The translations under genes were made by a program, and so were the position numbers. Below, piece after piece: positions 30,243 to 39,800 of a DNA stretch of 64,000 nt (positions are counted from its first letter, which is position 1; each line of letters begins with the position of its first letter). Where the stretch lies: positions 1,219,606 to 1,283,605 of the forward strand of contig NZ_KZ984051.1 in NCBI RefSeq assembly GCF_003569805.1, read 5' to 3'. Origin of the DNA: Microbacterium halotolerans. GTDB lineage: Bacteria > Actinomycetota > Actinomycetes > Actinomycetales > Microbacteriaceae. The notes below the pieces were generated by a model, which saw only the letters and a program-made list of their open reading frames with translations, was not told where the DNA came from and did no database searches.

Positions 30243-33200
30243 ATGTCATTTCAGCATCCATCGGCCTCGACGCCAAGACCAACGGCTCCGTTCGTGCGCA
30301 TAGCCGTCGCAGTCTTCGCCGTCGTCGTGCTCCTCGCCACCGGCGTCGTGTTCGCGCCGCAGACGGCGCATGCCGCGACGAATCCGGGCATCGTCGTAAG
30401 CGGGGTGCAGGTCGAAAGCTCCGACGGCGGCCAGGCCACGGTGGGCGATGTGCTCACCGTCAGCGGGGAGTGGGATGCCACGGATGCGAACCCTCAGCCG
30501 GGCGAGACGTTCACGATCGGGCTTCCGCGCGAACTCGGATTCGACCAGGCGGTTCCGTTCAGCCTCACAGGGCAGAACTCCGACGGCATGATGGCGACGT
30601 GGGCGGAGTGCCTGACCGACCCGACGACCGGCGAGGCGACCTGCACGCTCACCGACGCGGTCGTCGACTATCCGGACCAGGTCACCGGAACCTTCGAGTT
30701 CGAAGTCCGCGCGGTGGAGTCGACGACCGAGGAGGATGTGGTCTTCGACCTGAACGGGGTCGAGATCTCGGTGGAGCTGCCGGGAGACGGCGGCATCGAC
30801 GATGGCATCGAGGTTCCGGACGAGTGGTCGAAATCCGGGGAGATGAACGCCAATCGCTGGTCGATGTCCTGGACGATCGACCTTCCCGGCGCGGGTCTGG
30901 CCGGCCAGGACATCGTGAACGTGTTCGAGGACCTCAGCGAGAACCACGTTCTCTGCGAAGCCTCCGGTCTGACGGTGACGACTGTTTACGGCGATGACAT
31001 CGAGGATGTCTCGGACATCGCGACGGTGTCGACCGAAGTGGCGGACCCGTACGACTTCAGCATCGCGCTGGAGCCCGGATCCGAGGGATTCGACTCAGGT
31101 GTTCTCTACCGGATCACCTATGACACGTGCACTCCCGACGGCGAGATCGATGAGAAGGGCACCGAGTACACCAACGAGGCCCATGTGGACGTCTGGGGCG
31201 AGAGCTCCGGCGTGATCGGCGTCGAGCAGCCATGGTCGATCTCCGACACGATCTCCAAGAACGGCAGCGTGCTCGGCGGCGGACAGCGCAACGGTGCCGT
31301 GGGGTGGACAGTCACGGTCCCGGGCGATGTGCTCGTCGGCAAGGAGTCGTTCACGCTCTCGGAGGCGCTCACGGGCGAGCACGAGGTGTGCTCCGACACG
31401 ATCTCGGGCATCCGGATCGTCGAGCGCTACGGCCCCAGCGGCGACATCCAGTCGGACATCACCGGTGATCTGACGGCGACGGCCGTGTCGCAGTCGTCCG
31501 ACGCGTTCGAGGTCGAGTTCGCGCTCGCCGATGCGTCCGATGATGCGTTCAAGGGCAACGACTGGATGTACATCATCCGGTACGACACCTGCGTGACGAC
31601 AGACGGTCTCCCTGAGGCAGGCACGGAGTTCGGCAACTCGGCCGACGTCGATGGCAGTGTTGCGACCACGACGGCGGACGCTCCCGCGCGCAGTGAGGGC
31701 AAGTCGGGCCGTATCAATGGATCGACCGTCACGATCGACGGTGTCGACCACCTGCCGCAGACGACGATGGATTGGCGGATCACGGTCCCCGGCGAGAACC
31801 TCGACCAGATCGAAGGCGAGCTCACCGTATCGGATGTGCTCTCCGACTCCCATCAGGTGTGCACGGCCGACGACGGGCCGCTCTCCGACCGCCTGGCGCT
31901 GCGCGTGCGGGCGATCGATCAGATCGACGGGGGCGGACTGGCCGCCGTCGATCTCACCGACAGCGTGGCCTCGGCGGCGAACGGGAACGAACTGACCTTC
32001 ACGATCCCGGAGCCGACGCTTCCTCTGCCCGACGGCTCGGAGGCGACCGGCTTCAGCCGTGAGTACGCGTACGTGATCGACTACACCACCTGTACGACCA
32101 GCGGCGGAATGGACGCTCCCGGTACGACGTACGGGAACGACGCGACTGTCGCCGGAAAGAGCTACTCGCGCACAGTGGAGCAGAGCAACAGCGGCAGCGG
32201 CACCGGAACCGGTGTCGCCCGAGGCTCGGTTGCGGTCACGAAGTCCCTGGAGCAGAACGCAGCGGCCGAATTGGTTCCGGAAGCCACGACGTTCACGGTG
32301 CACGCGAAGGAGATCGATCCGTCGGGAACCGTGCAGAACGAGTACGACCTGAGCGTTCCGCTCAACGGCGACCCGGTCAGCGGCTTCACAGCGCGCGGCG
32401 ACGGCTGGACGATCGAGCTGACCGAGCCGGCGTTCCCGAACGTGCCAGGAGTCTCATTCGGCGCACCGACGTTCGAGGCAGCCGATGGCGTGACGGTGAG
32501 CGAGGACGGAACGGCGGCCACAGCCGCGCTCAGACCGACGGCGAACATCGCCGTCGGTCTGACCAACACGGCGGTGCTCGGCGCTGTGCAGGTCACGAAG
32601 GCGATTGATGGTGCCGCAGCGGATCTCGTCGACCCTGAGCGCGAGTTCCCCGTCACGGCGGCAATCGACGTCAGCGGTCTGGACGGCGTTCCGGAACAGG
32701 ACGACCGCGAGATCGTGCTGATGGCGGATGAGGCCGTCACGCTGAACGACATCCCGGTCGGCGCTGTCGTCACCTTCAGCGAGGACACTCCCGCCACCGA
32801 TGACGCCTTCACGTGGGGAAGCCCGACGATCGCGCCCGCGGAGGTCGAGATCGGCCCGGAGAGTGCTCAGCAGCCCGCGATGGTAACCGTGACCAACCAC
32901 GTCGAGCGCACCGTCGGCACGTTCTCCGTGGCGAAGCAGGTGGAGGGAGCGGAGTCCGGCAGTTCGGCTGTGCCCGACGAGTTCACCGTGGTGGCCACCT
33001 GGAATCAGGAGGGTGTGCCAGGCGAGAAGACGCTCACACTGCCCGCCGACGGCACGGAGGTGCCGCTCGGCGAGGACCTGCTGATCGGCACGGAGGTGGC
33101 CTTGGTCGAACAGATTCCCGCGGACGGTGACGGTATCGCCTGGAGCGCGCCGATCTGGGAGGGCCCTGGCGTGGAGACGGCTGAGAACGGCGCGGCCATC

Positions 33201-34436
33201 GTCGCAGTTGGCCGTGACGCTGACGCCGCGGTCACGGTGACCAACCACGCGGCGACGTCCACGGCCGGTATCAGTCTGATCAAGGGCGTCGCAGGTGAAG
33301 CGGCCGGCGAGGTCGACCCGACGGCCGAGTTCCCCGTGACCGCGTCGTGGACGGACGCCGAAGGCGTCGAGCACACGGTCGACCTCCTGATCGGGCAGAC
33401 CGAACCGACCCCGCTCGGTGCGGAGCTTCCGGCCGGCACAGTGGTCACGATCACGGAGCACGAGCGTCCCACGATCGACACGGTGGACTGGGGGCCGGTG
33501 TCCATCGTCGGTGATGGGGTCGACGACAACGGCGACGGTTCGGCGGAGGTCATCGTCTCCGACCAGCAGGACGCGATGGCACTCGTCACGGTGACGAACG
33601 AGGCGACCTGGGCGCCCGGCGGATTCTCGATCGTCAAGAGCATCGAGGGTGTCGCGACGGATGATCCTGAGGTGCCAGCTGCGGTGACGGTCGTCGCCGA
33701 GTGGGACGACGCGAACGGCGAGGCCCAGACACGAGAGATCGTCGTCGCGACGGATGGGACTCCCACGGAGTTCGAGGACGCGCTGCCTCACGGAACGGCC
33801 GTGACGCTCACCGAGGTGCCTCTCGCCGACTCCGAGCGATTCTCCTGGGGCGCACCGATGTGGCAGGGCGAGCGCGTCTCCGCTGACGGAGCGTCTGCGG
33901 TCGTCACCATAGGGGCGGCCGATGTCGCCTCCGTGACGCTGGTCAACCGAGCGGCACCATCGCTCGGCGCCGTGGCGATCACCAAGGAGCTCCAAGGGAC
34001 GGGTGCAGGTGCGGTCGGCGGCGTCGAGTACCCCGTGACGCTGACATGGACCGACCTGCTCGGCGAGACCGAGACCCGCGAGGTGCTCGTGACGGCGGAC
34101 GCTCCCGCGATCGTCGCCGACGTGCCGGTCGGCACGGACATCAGCGTCGCAGAAGGCAGGGCCGCTCTTCCTGAGGGCGTCCGCTGGCAGGGTGCGTCGT
34201 GGAAGAGCGATGACCAGGCGACGATCGTCAGCGCAGACGGTGCCGAGGCGGTGGTGATGCTGTCAGACGGGCATCGTGCAGAGGGCGAACTGGAGCTGAC
34301 GAACACGCTCACGAAGGAGCCGGGCCTCGCAGTGACGGGAACGGACGCCGCTGCCGTCGCAGCTGTGGGCGCGGCCGGACTGCTGATCGCGAGCATCGGA
34401 GCCGGTCTGTTCGTTCTGCGCCGTCGTAGAACATAG
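30243..34436 (+). CDS. Giant LAXTG wall-anchored adhesin-like protein A with DUF5979 repeats
   Basis: 1,397 residues from the ATG reading MSFQHPSAS; AAAGGA lies 12 bases upstream. Signal peptide with probable cleavage after TAHA (residue 44). Residues about 46-195 resemble the SDR-like Ig domain of staphylococcal adhesins. Three modules of about 145 residues follow (about 200-655), each with a cysteine pair (HVLC / YDTC, HEVC / YDTC, HQVC / YTTC). Six repeats of about 115 residues follow (about 661-1356), recognisable as DUF5979: each begins like GSVAVTKSLE and has a conserved Lys. The C-terminus is LAVTG, a hydrophobic span and RRRRT, the class E sortase signal. Likely a surface adhesin or stalk; the ligand is unknown. 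No sortase is nearby. Confidence 0.9.
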   Translation: MSFQHPSASTPRPTAPFVRIAVAVFAVVVLLATGVVFAPQTAHAATNPGIVVSGVQVESSDGGQATVGDVLTVSGEWDATDANPQPGETFTIGLPRELGFDQAVPFSLTGQNSDGMMATWAECLTDPTTGEATCTLTDAVVDYPDQVTGTFEFEVRAVESTTEEDVVFDLNGVEISVELPGDGGIDDGIEVPDEWSKSGEMNANRWSMSWTIDLPGAGLAGQDIVNVFEDLSENHVLCEASGLTVTTVYGDDIEDVSDIATVSTEVADPYDFSIALEPGSEGFDSGVLYRITYDTCTPDGEIDEKGTEYTNEAHVDVWGESSGVIGVEQPWSISDTISKNGSVLGGGQRNGAVGWTVTVPGDVLVGKESFTLSEALTGEHEVCSDTISGIRIVERYGPSGDIQSDITGDLTATAVSQSSDAFEVEFALADASDDAFKGNDWMYIIRYDTCVTTDGLPEAGTEFGNSADVDGSVATTTADAPARSEGKSGRINGSTVTIDGVDHLPQTTMDWRITVPGENLDQIEGELTVSDVLSDSHQVCTADDGPLSDRLALRVRAIDQIDGGGLAAVDLTDSVASAANGNELTFTIPEPTLPLPDGSEATGFSREYAYVIDYTTCTTSGGMDAPGTTYGNDATVAGKSYSRTVEQSNSGSGTGTGVARGSVAVTKSLEQNAAAELVPEATTFTVHAKEIDPSGTVQNEYDLSVPLNGDPVSGFTARGDGWTIELTEPAFPNVPGVSFGAPTFEAADGVTVSEDGTAATAALRPTANIAVGLTNTAVLGAVQVTKAIDGAAADLVDPEREFPVTAAIDVSGLDGVPEQDDREIVLMADEAVTLNDIPVGAVVTFSEDTPATDDAFTWGSPTIAPAEVEIGPESAQQPAMVTVTNHVERTVGTFSVAKQVEGAESGSSAVPDEFTVVATWNQEGVPGEKTLTLPADGTEVPLGEDLLIGTEVALVEQIPADGDGIAWSAPIWEGPGVETAENGAAIVAVGRDADAAVTVTNHAATSTAGISLIKGVAGEAAGEVDPTAEFPVTASWTDAEGVEHTVDLLIGQTEPTPLGAELPAGTVVTITEHERPTIDTVDWGPVSIVGDGVDDNGDGSAEVIVSDQQDAMALVTVTNEATWAPGGFSIVKSIEGVATDDPEVPAAVTVVAEWDDANGEAQTREIVVATDGTPTEFEDALPHGTAVTLTEVPLADSERFSWGAPMWQGERVSADGASAVVTIGAADVASVTLVNRAAPSLGAVAITKELQGTGAGAVGGVEYPVTLTWTDLLGETETREVLVTADAPAIVADVPVGTDISVAEGRAALPEGVRWQGASWKSDDQATIVSADGAEAVVMLSDGHRAEGELELTNTLTKEPGLAVTGTDAAAVAAVGAAGLLIASIGAGLFVLRRRRT
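32224..34310 (+). repeat. Six DUF5979-type repeats inside surface protein A
   Basis: Repeat starts lie near 32224, 32579, 32915, 33262, 33620 and 33962, a period of about 340-360 bases. Each starts with a strand of the form G-x-(V/F)-x-(V/I)-x-K and ends with V-T-(V/L)-x-N. DNA identity between repeats is low, so the array is old. Confidence 0.7.
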
Positions 34437-34450
34437 GCTGACGCCGATAT

Positions 34451-34513
34451 GATGCGGCGGGGAGTCAAGGGACTCCCCGCCGCATCCGGATCTCGACAGT
34501 TGCCGAGATCCGG
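34451..34513 (+). terminator. Two adjacent hairpins after surface protein A
   Basis: Hairpin 1: GATGCGGCGGGGAGTC (34451-34466) with its exact complement (34471-34486). Hairpin 2: CCGGATCTCG (34486-34495) with CGAGATCCGG (34504-34513). They touch at base 34486. No T run. Confidence 0.7.
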
Positions 34514-34582
34514 ATGAGATATCGGGCCGGAGCTCTGAGAGAGCCGGGCGCGTACTGCGCGACGGAGAGGAAGAGCAATCGA

Positions 34583-35509
34583 ATGCGAGACCCTCGGTGG
34601 GCCAGTAGCAAGTCACTGGTCGGATTCCGACGCACGTCGTTCCGACACCCGGACAGGGCATCCTTCGCGGGCCGCGGAGCGCTCGACGCCTATATGGCAT
34701 CGGCAAACATCCGCTTCTCAGAACTCGACGACGACGGCATGTTCCATGTCAGCCTCGTACAGGTGCCGCAGATCACCTTCAGTCGCGCGGCCGTCTCACC
34801 GTTGACGCTCGAATGGCCGCGGGACTCGGCTTCGCGCGATCGTGCGGTGATTCTGGTCGCGAGGACAGGGGGGCTCAGCATCGAGACCGAGGCGCCGGTG
34901 TGGCGGGCGAATCCCGGCCTGTTCCTGGTGCCTCCCGGTGATGCTCCTGTCACCTTCCGGGTGTCGAAGACGATCGACGAGCTGCTCTGGATCGGTGCGA
35001 GCGCGGCTGTTGTGCGCGGCATCGATCTTCCCGATGCGCGCGGACGCAGCCCTCGCCCGATACACGTCGACGAGCGTGCGCTCGATGTGCTGCTCTCCTT
35101 CGTGAGATCGCTGCACGAAACAGAGCTCGACTCGGGCAGCAGCCCCCAGCTGGCTTCCGTTGCGACGGAGGTCGTCCGTTCCCTGGTCGCGCTGATCGCG
35201 GACGCGTCGGGGCCGGAGCTCGACACCTTCGAGCTCGGGATGAGGACGATCCAGCGTGAGTACGCCAATCCGTATATCGGAGTGACGGATCTGGCCGCCG
35301 CCATCGGCGTGTCCGAGCGGTCCCTGCAGGCTGCCTTCTCCGAACGGGGGACGACCGTTATGCGTGAGCTCCGTTCCAAACGGACCTCGGTCGCGCTGGA
35401 GACTCGCAGGCAGTTCCCGGCGATCAGCCGGGCGGACTTGGCAAGAACAGCCGGCTTCGGGTCTCTCTCATCCTTGATGCGCGCCATGCGCGCCGATGAA
35501 GGGCTCTGA
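34583..35509 (+). CDS. AraC-family transcriptional regulator
   Basis: 308 residues from the ATG reading MRDPRWASSK, preceded by GAGAGGAAGAG. The N-terminal ~190 residues look like the cupin-type AraC_binding_2 sensor domain (for example NPGLFLVPPGDAPVTFRVS). The C-terminal ~100 residues form the double helix-turn-helix: IGVTDLAAAIGVSERSLQAA is the first recognition region and ADLARTAGFGSLSSLMRAM the second, which lacks the usual Phe-x-Arg-x-Phe-(K/R) end. It directly follows surface gene A and converges on the oxidoreductase gene. A role in controlling the surface genes is inferred from position only. Confidence 0.85.
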   Translation: MRDPRWASSKSLVGFRRTSFRHPDRASFAGRGALDAYMASANIRFSELDDDGMFHVSLVQVPQITFSRAAVSPLTLEWPRDSASRDRAVILVARTGGLSIETEAPVWRANPGLFLVPPGDAPVTFRVSKTIDELLWIGASAAVVRGIDLPDARGRSPRPIHVDERALDVLLSFVRSLHETELDSGSSPQLASVATEVVRSLVALIADASGPELDTFELGMRTIQREYANPYIGVTDLAAAIGVSERSLQAAFSERGTTVMRELRSKRTSVALETRRQFPAISRADLARTAGFGSLSSLMRAMRADEGL

Positions 35510-35561
35510 TCGCCCGTTCTCGTCGCGAGCGGGGCCCGTCCGGTTCCGCACGGAGCCGGGC

Positions 35562-36524
35562 TCAGAGCACAGTCGCGAGTCGGCTCAGAGCCGCGAGGGG
35601 GTCGTCAGCAACGGGGATGAGCACGCTCGTGGATGCACCGGCTGCGCGGCGGGCGGCGAGAGCGGAGCGAACGCGCTCGACCGTGCCGGCGAGCGCCAGC
35701 TGGGGGATCCACTCGTCGGGCAGCGCGGCGGCGAACTCGTCGGGTCCGCCGCAGGAGGAGCGCAGCGCCGCGAGATCGTCGACGAACGGCAGTGCCAAGA
35801 GGTGCGGGCGCCAGTCCGGCTCTCCGAGCGGCGCAAGCGCCGGGCGAACCTGCGCATACGCCTCCTCGTCCGTGCCGGCGACCGCTGCCAGGTCATACGC
35901 GACGACGCGGTGAGGGCCGCTGCCGCCTGCGTCCATGCGGGCGATCGCGGATGCGATGTACGGCGGCGGCGACGGCTCGGCCAGCACGACGCCGTCAGCG
36001 ACGTCGCCGGCGGCCTCCAGAGAGCGCGGTCCTCTGACGCCGAGCAGCACTGACGGCGGCGACGACGGGATCTCGGTCAGCGCGGTCCCTTCGACGTGCA
36101 CATGCTGCGCGTCCGAGGCGACGTCGCCGCGCAGCAGCGTCCGGAAGACTCTCGTCCAGTCGCGCAGCAGCCCGAGCGGGCTGGCGGGCCATGCGCCTAC
36201 CTGCCGCATCCACTCCGGCATTCCGTGCCCGATGCCGATCGTCACCCGGTTCGGATGAAGCTGTGCCAGCGTCGCCGCCTCCATCGCGGCGAAAGCGACA
36301 TTGCGCGCTCCGGCCGGAAGGATCCCGACGCCGACGCGAATGGTGGTCGTCGCCGAGAGCACAGTCGCGGCTTGGGCGACGCCGCCTCGGAACCCGAGAT
36401 CCTCGACGACCCAGAGCTCGACGAACCCTAGCTCTTCCGCTCGCCGAGCGAACGGCAGCACCTGGTCGATGGGAAGGTCGCGGGGGAGCATCACTCCCAC
36501 GTCGGGCAGATCGGAGACGGTCAT
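35562..36524 (-). CDS. LLM-class flavin (FMN or F420)-dependent oxidoreductase
   Basis: 320 residues from the ATG reading MTVSDLPDVGVMLPRD. The bacterial luciferase-like TIM-barrel pattern is clear: RRAEELGFVELWVVED, TTTIRVGVGILP, HPNRVTIGIGHG and LLGVRGPRSLEAAGDVADG. The family oxidises or reduces varied small molecules with FMN or F420; the cofactor and substrate cannot be told. A TACGGT box ends six bases before the ATG on the minus strand, consistent with a leaderless transcript. It runs opposite to the four surface genes around it. Confidence 0.88.
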   Translation of the reverse strand: MTVSDLPDVGVMLPRDLPIDQVLPFARRAEELGFVELWVVEDLGFRGGVAQAATVLSATTTIRVGVGILPAGARNVAFAAMEAATLAQLHPNRVTIGIGHGMPEWMRQVGAWPASPLGLLRDWTRVFRTLLRGDVASDAQHVHVEGTALTEIPSSPPSVLLGVRGPRSLEAAGDVADGVVLAEPSPPPYIASAIARMDAGGSGPHRVVAYDLAAVAGTDEEAYAQVRPALAPLGEPDWRPHLLALPFVDDLAALRSSCGGPDEFAAALPDEWIPQLALAGTVERVRSALAARRAAGASTSVLIPVADDPLAALSRLATVL

Positions 36525-36863
36525 GACCTCACCGTATCGGACGCAGGGGTTCGGACATTCGGGAGCAGGCAGCACACACAGTGGAGAGTGATGTGCGGAG
36601 CTTTGAGGTCCGAGATCGTTCTGCTCGCATTGTGACCGCAGAGCTCTACAGAGCGCCGTAGCGGGACGCTTCGCCCTCGTCGATCCGCAACGGGCCCCGG
36701 GTTTTCAGGGCTGATATGCGGAAGATCGCAACACTAGTATTTCGACCTTCCAGCATGTAGAGTCATCACAGTTCGCGCCCTGTCGGATGCGTGACTGCCG
36801 CTTGAGATGCCTGAATCACTAGCCAGTGCACCCGATGGGCGCTGGTGCAGGAGAGGGAGAGCA
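36525..36863. other. Divergent intergenic region between the oxidoreductase and surface protein B
   Basis: 339 bases, more A/T-rich near 36720-36780 than its surroundings (ACACTAGTATTTCG; CATGTAGAGTCATC). This is the likely promoter region for surface gene B; TAGAGT (36757-36762) is a possible -10 box. No well-spaced -35 is seen and no gene. Confidence 0.35.
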
Positions 36864-39800
36864 ATGTCCATGAAGGTTCAGCAAGCGCGTTCATCCTTGC
36901 GACCGCATCAGTGGTTCATCGCCATCGCCGCGGCGATCGTCACGGTGCTGGTCGGCAGTCTCGCCACGGCACTGCCTGCGCAGGCGGCGACGGTCTACGA
37001 GCTCGAGGGCGAGTGGGGGGCGGAGACGCCCGATACGGTGCAGACGGGGGACTCGATCGCAGCCACGTGGTGGGCGAACGTCAACGACGACGCCGAGGCC
37101 CCAGGAAATGAACCGGTGGACAATATCACGATCACGGTCACGGCCGTCGGGGCGGTATTCGAAGATGTTCCGCCTGTCTGCCTGACCCACGATGACGATC
37201 CCTCGCTCGATCCGGAATCGGAGATCATCGACGACGGCGCCACCCTCGTGTGCAACCGCGGCACCATCGATGAGGGCACCGCGCTGACGCTTGATACGAC
37301 GGTGCGTGTGACGGCTGTGGATGGTGAGCCGGTCTCGATGTCGGCGACGATCGCCGACCAGGATGCAGAGCTTCCAGAGCTTGCGGTGCAGAACGAGTTC
37401 GTGCAGGACATCCGGTGGGAGGAGAACGTCTCGGGGAGCACCCGGAACGACAACTCGCGGGACTTCACGTTCAACTGGACGTTGTTCCACGGCGGTACCA
37501 GCCCGGCTGGTGCGGACGAGCCGATCGTCTATCAGCTGACGGTGGACAACAGCCTGGGTGCGGTCACTCAGCTTGGGCCGGACGGGTGCACGGCGTTCGA
37601 GAGCGGCACGGCGAACGGTCACCCGTGGTCCGGTGGCGGCCATGACGCGAGCCAGATGGCCCCGTTCGTGGGTGATTGCACGCTGACGCGCAACAGCTCG
37701 ACTTCCTACACGCTGTCGTTGTCGGGAGTCGATTACAGCCATGTGCAGGTGCCGACGACGGATTCGGCGGGCAACTCACTCCCGACCGACCGGGTGGCGG
37801 TGGCTTCGGGGCAGATCCAGCTGCGGTTGATTACCACAGCGAACTCCGGGAACATTTCTGTCACCTCGGATGCGCCGGAGTACACGGCGGTCGATGGGCA
37901 GACGACCCAGGATGACCCCGCGAACAACACCTCGACCAAGACGTGGACGACTGGGATCTGGAACCACCAGTGGCAGTATGGGTATACCGGACAGGGCGGT
38001 GGAGGTTCCTGGGCTGACATCTATCGAGTGGCGCCTGAGACGGAGGTCGCCGCCCAGGTATTCTTGACCTATCCGAACGTTGCGAGCCAGAACGCGACCC
38101 AGGGTGGCATGTGCCAGGTGCTGGACACTCGGTACTCTCAGTTCGTCGATGCAAACGTGCGGTACGACGGCGCCCAGAGCGGGGAGCTGGCGAATCTTCC
38201 GCTGCAGTACTACGTCGGGGGCTCGGCGCTCCTTGACCCGAACAGCGGTTCCTATGACCCGAACGCCTCGACCGTCTGTGAGGGGGCTGCAGGGTGGGTC
38301 AGTGAGCCGCCGGCCGACCTGTCCACGGTCAGGGCGGTGCGCACCACTTACTCGATGGCGGATGTCGGCTGGAGCCGCATCATCGCGCTACAGGTGATTC
38401 AGCAGCTCCAGCCGACGGCGGAGCCTGGTCAGGACGTGTGGACGTGGGGGTCCTACATCACCCCGACGTCGTCGACGAACAACTGGGTGCACGGCAATCG
38501 CTCCCTTGATGTGGGCGACATGCCGGCGTTCGGTACCGCAACGCCTGATGCGCGGTACCCCTTCGCTGCGTCGGGCCGTGACATCATGCGGGTGATCGGT
38601 GTGTCGCCGCATGTGGAGAAGTCGGTGTCGCCGGGGACGGTGGATCCGGGTGGCCTGGCGACGTACACACTGGACTATTCCGCGGACGGCACCGGTGCGG
38701 TGGCCGAGACAGTGGATGGCTACGAGCTGGTCGACACGTTGCCGTTGGGCGTGACGTATGTGGCAGGTTCTGCTGATCCGGAGCCGAGCATCGAGACCGA
38801 TGGTGAGGGCCGTCAGGTGCTGACTTGGGTCCTGGACGACGTCGCGACCAATCAGGTGCACTCATTGTCCTATGACGTGGAGTTCGCTGACGACCTGCCG
38901 GGAGGGTCGCGTCATGTGAACTCGGCTGTCGCTTCGGTGGAGGGTCTTCCGTCCGATCCTGCAACGGCATCGGTCACGATCAACGCGGCAGGTTCGACGT
39001 CGATTGTGAAGACGGCGGATCAGGCGTTCATCCCGAATGTGAGTGGTGATGGTGTCGGTGCGGGGTCGTGGACGGTGGATGTGGTCTCGGAGGACTCGTT
39101 GCCGCAGGAGTTCACCGACACGATCGATATCCTGCCGTACAACGGCGATGGTCGTGGGACCGATACGGCTGGCACCTATGAGCTGAGCGGTCCGGTCACT
39201 GTGAGCATGGGCGCGACGGTGTACTACACGACGGCGGACCCGGCGACTCTGTCGGATGATCCGGCTGATGCGGCCAATGGTGCGTCGGGTGATCCGGCGG
39301 GGAACACCGTGGGCTGGTCGACGACATTCACGGCGGATGCGACGGCTGTGCGGGTGATCACTGATGAGCTCGAGGCTCGTGGTGCGTTCAACTTCACCAT
39401 CCCGATCGTCACGGAGGGGATGGACAGCGGTGACACGCTGGTCAACCGAGCACAGGGCCGGGCGGAGAACACCCGTCTGGTGATGCGCACCTCTGCCGAG
39501 ACGCAGATCGCGACGTACTACTCGGCGAACCTGAAGAAGTACATCTTGGATCCGGAGGTGGCGCTGGAAGATGCCACTGATGAGGATTGGCTGGACGCGC
39601 AGGAGGTGGAGACCTATCCCGAGCACCACATCGGCGACACGGTCTCGTACCGGATCGTGGTCGAGAACACCGGTCAAGGCACTCTGACGAACATCGTGAT
39701 CGACGATGACCTCTTCCCTGCAGGGTCCTTCACGATCGATTCGCTCGCTCCGGGGGCGTCCGAGTTCCATGAGTTCTCGTTCGTGTTGGAGGAGCCGGTC

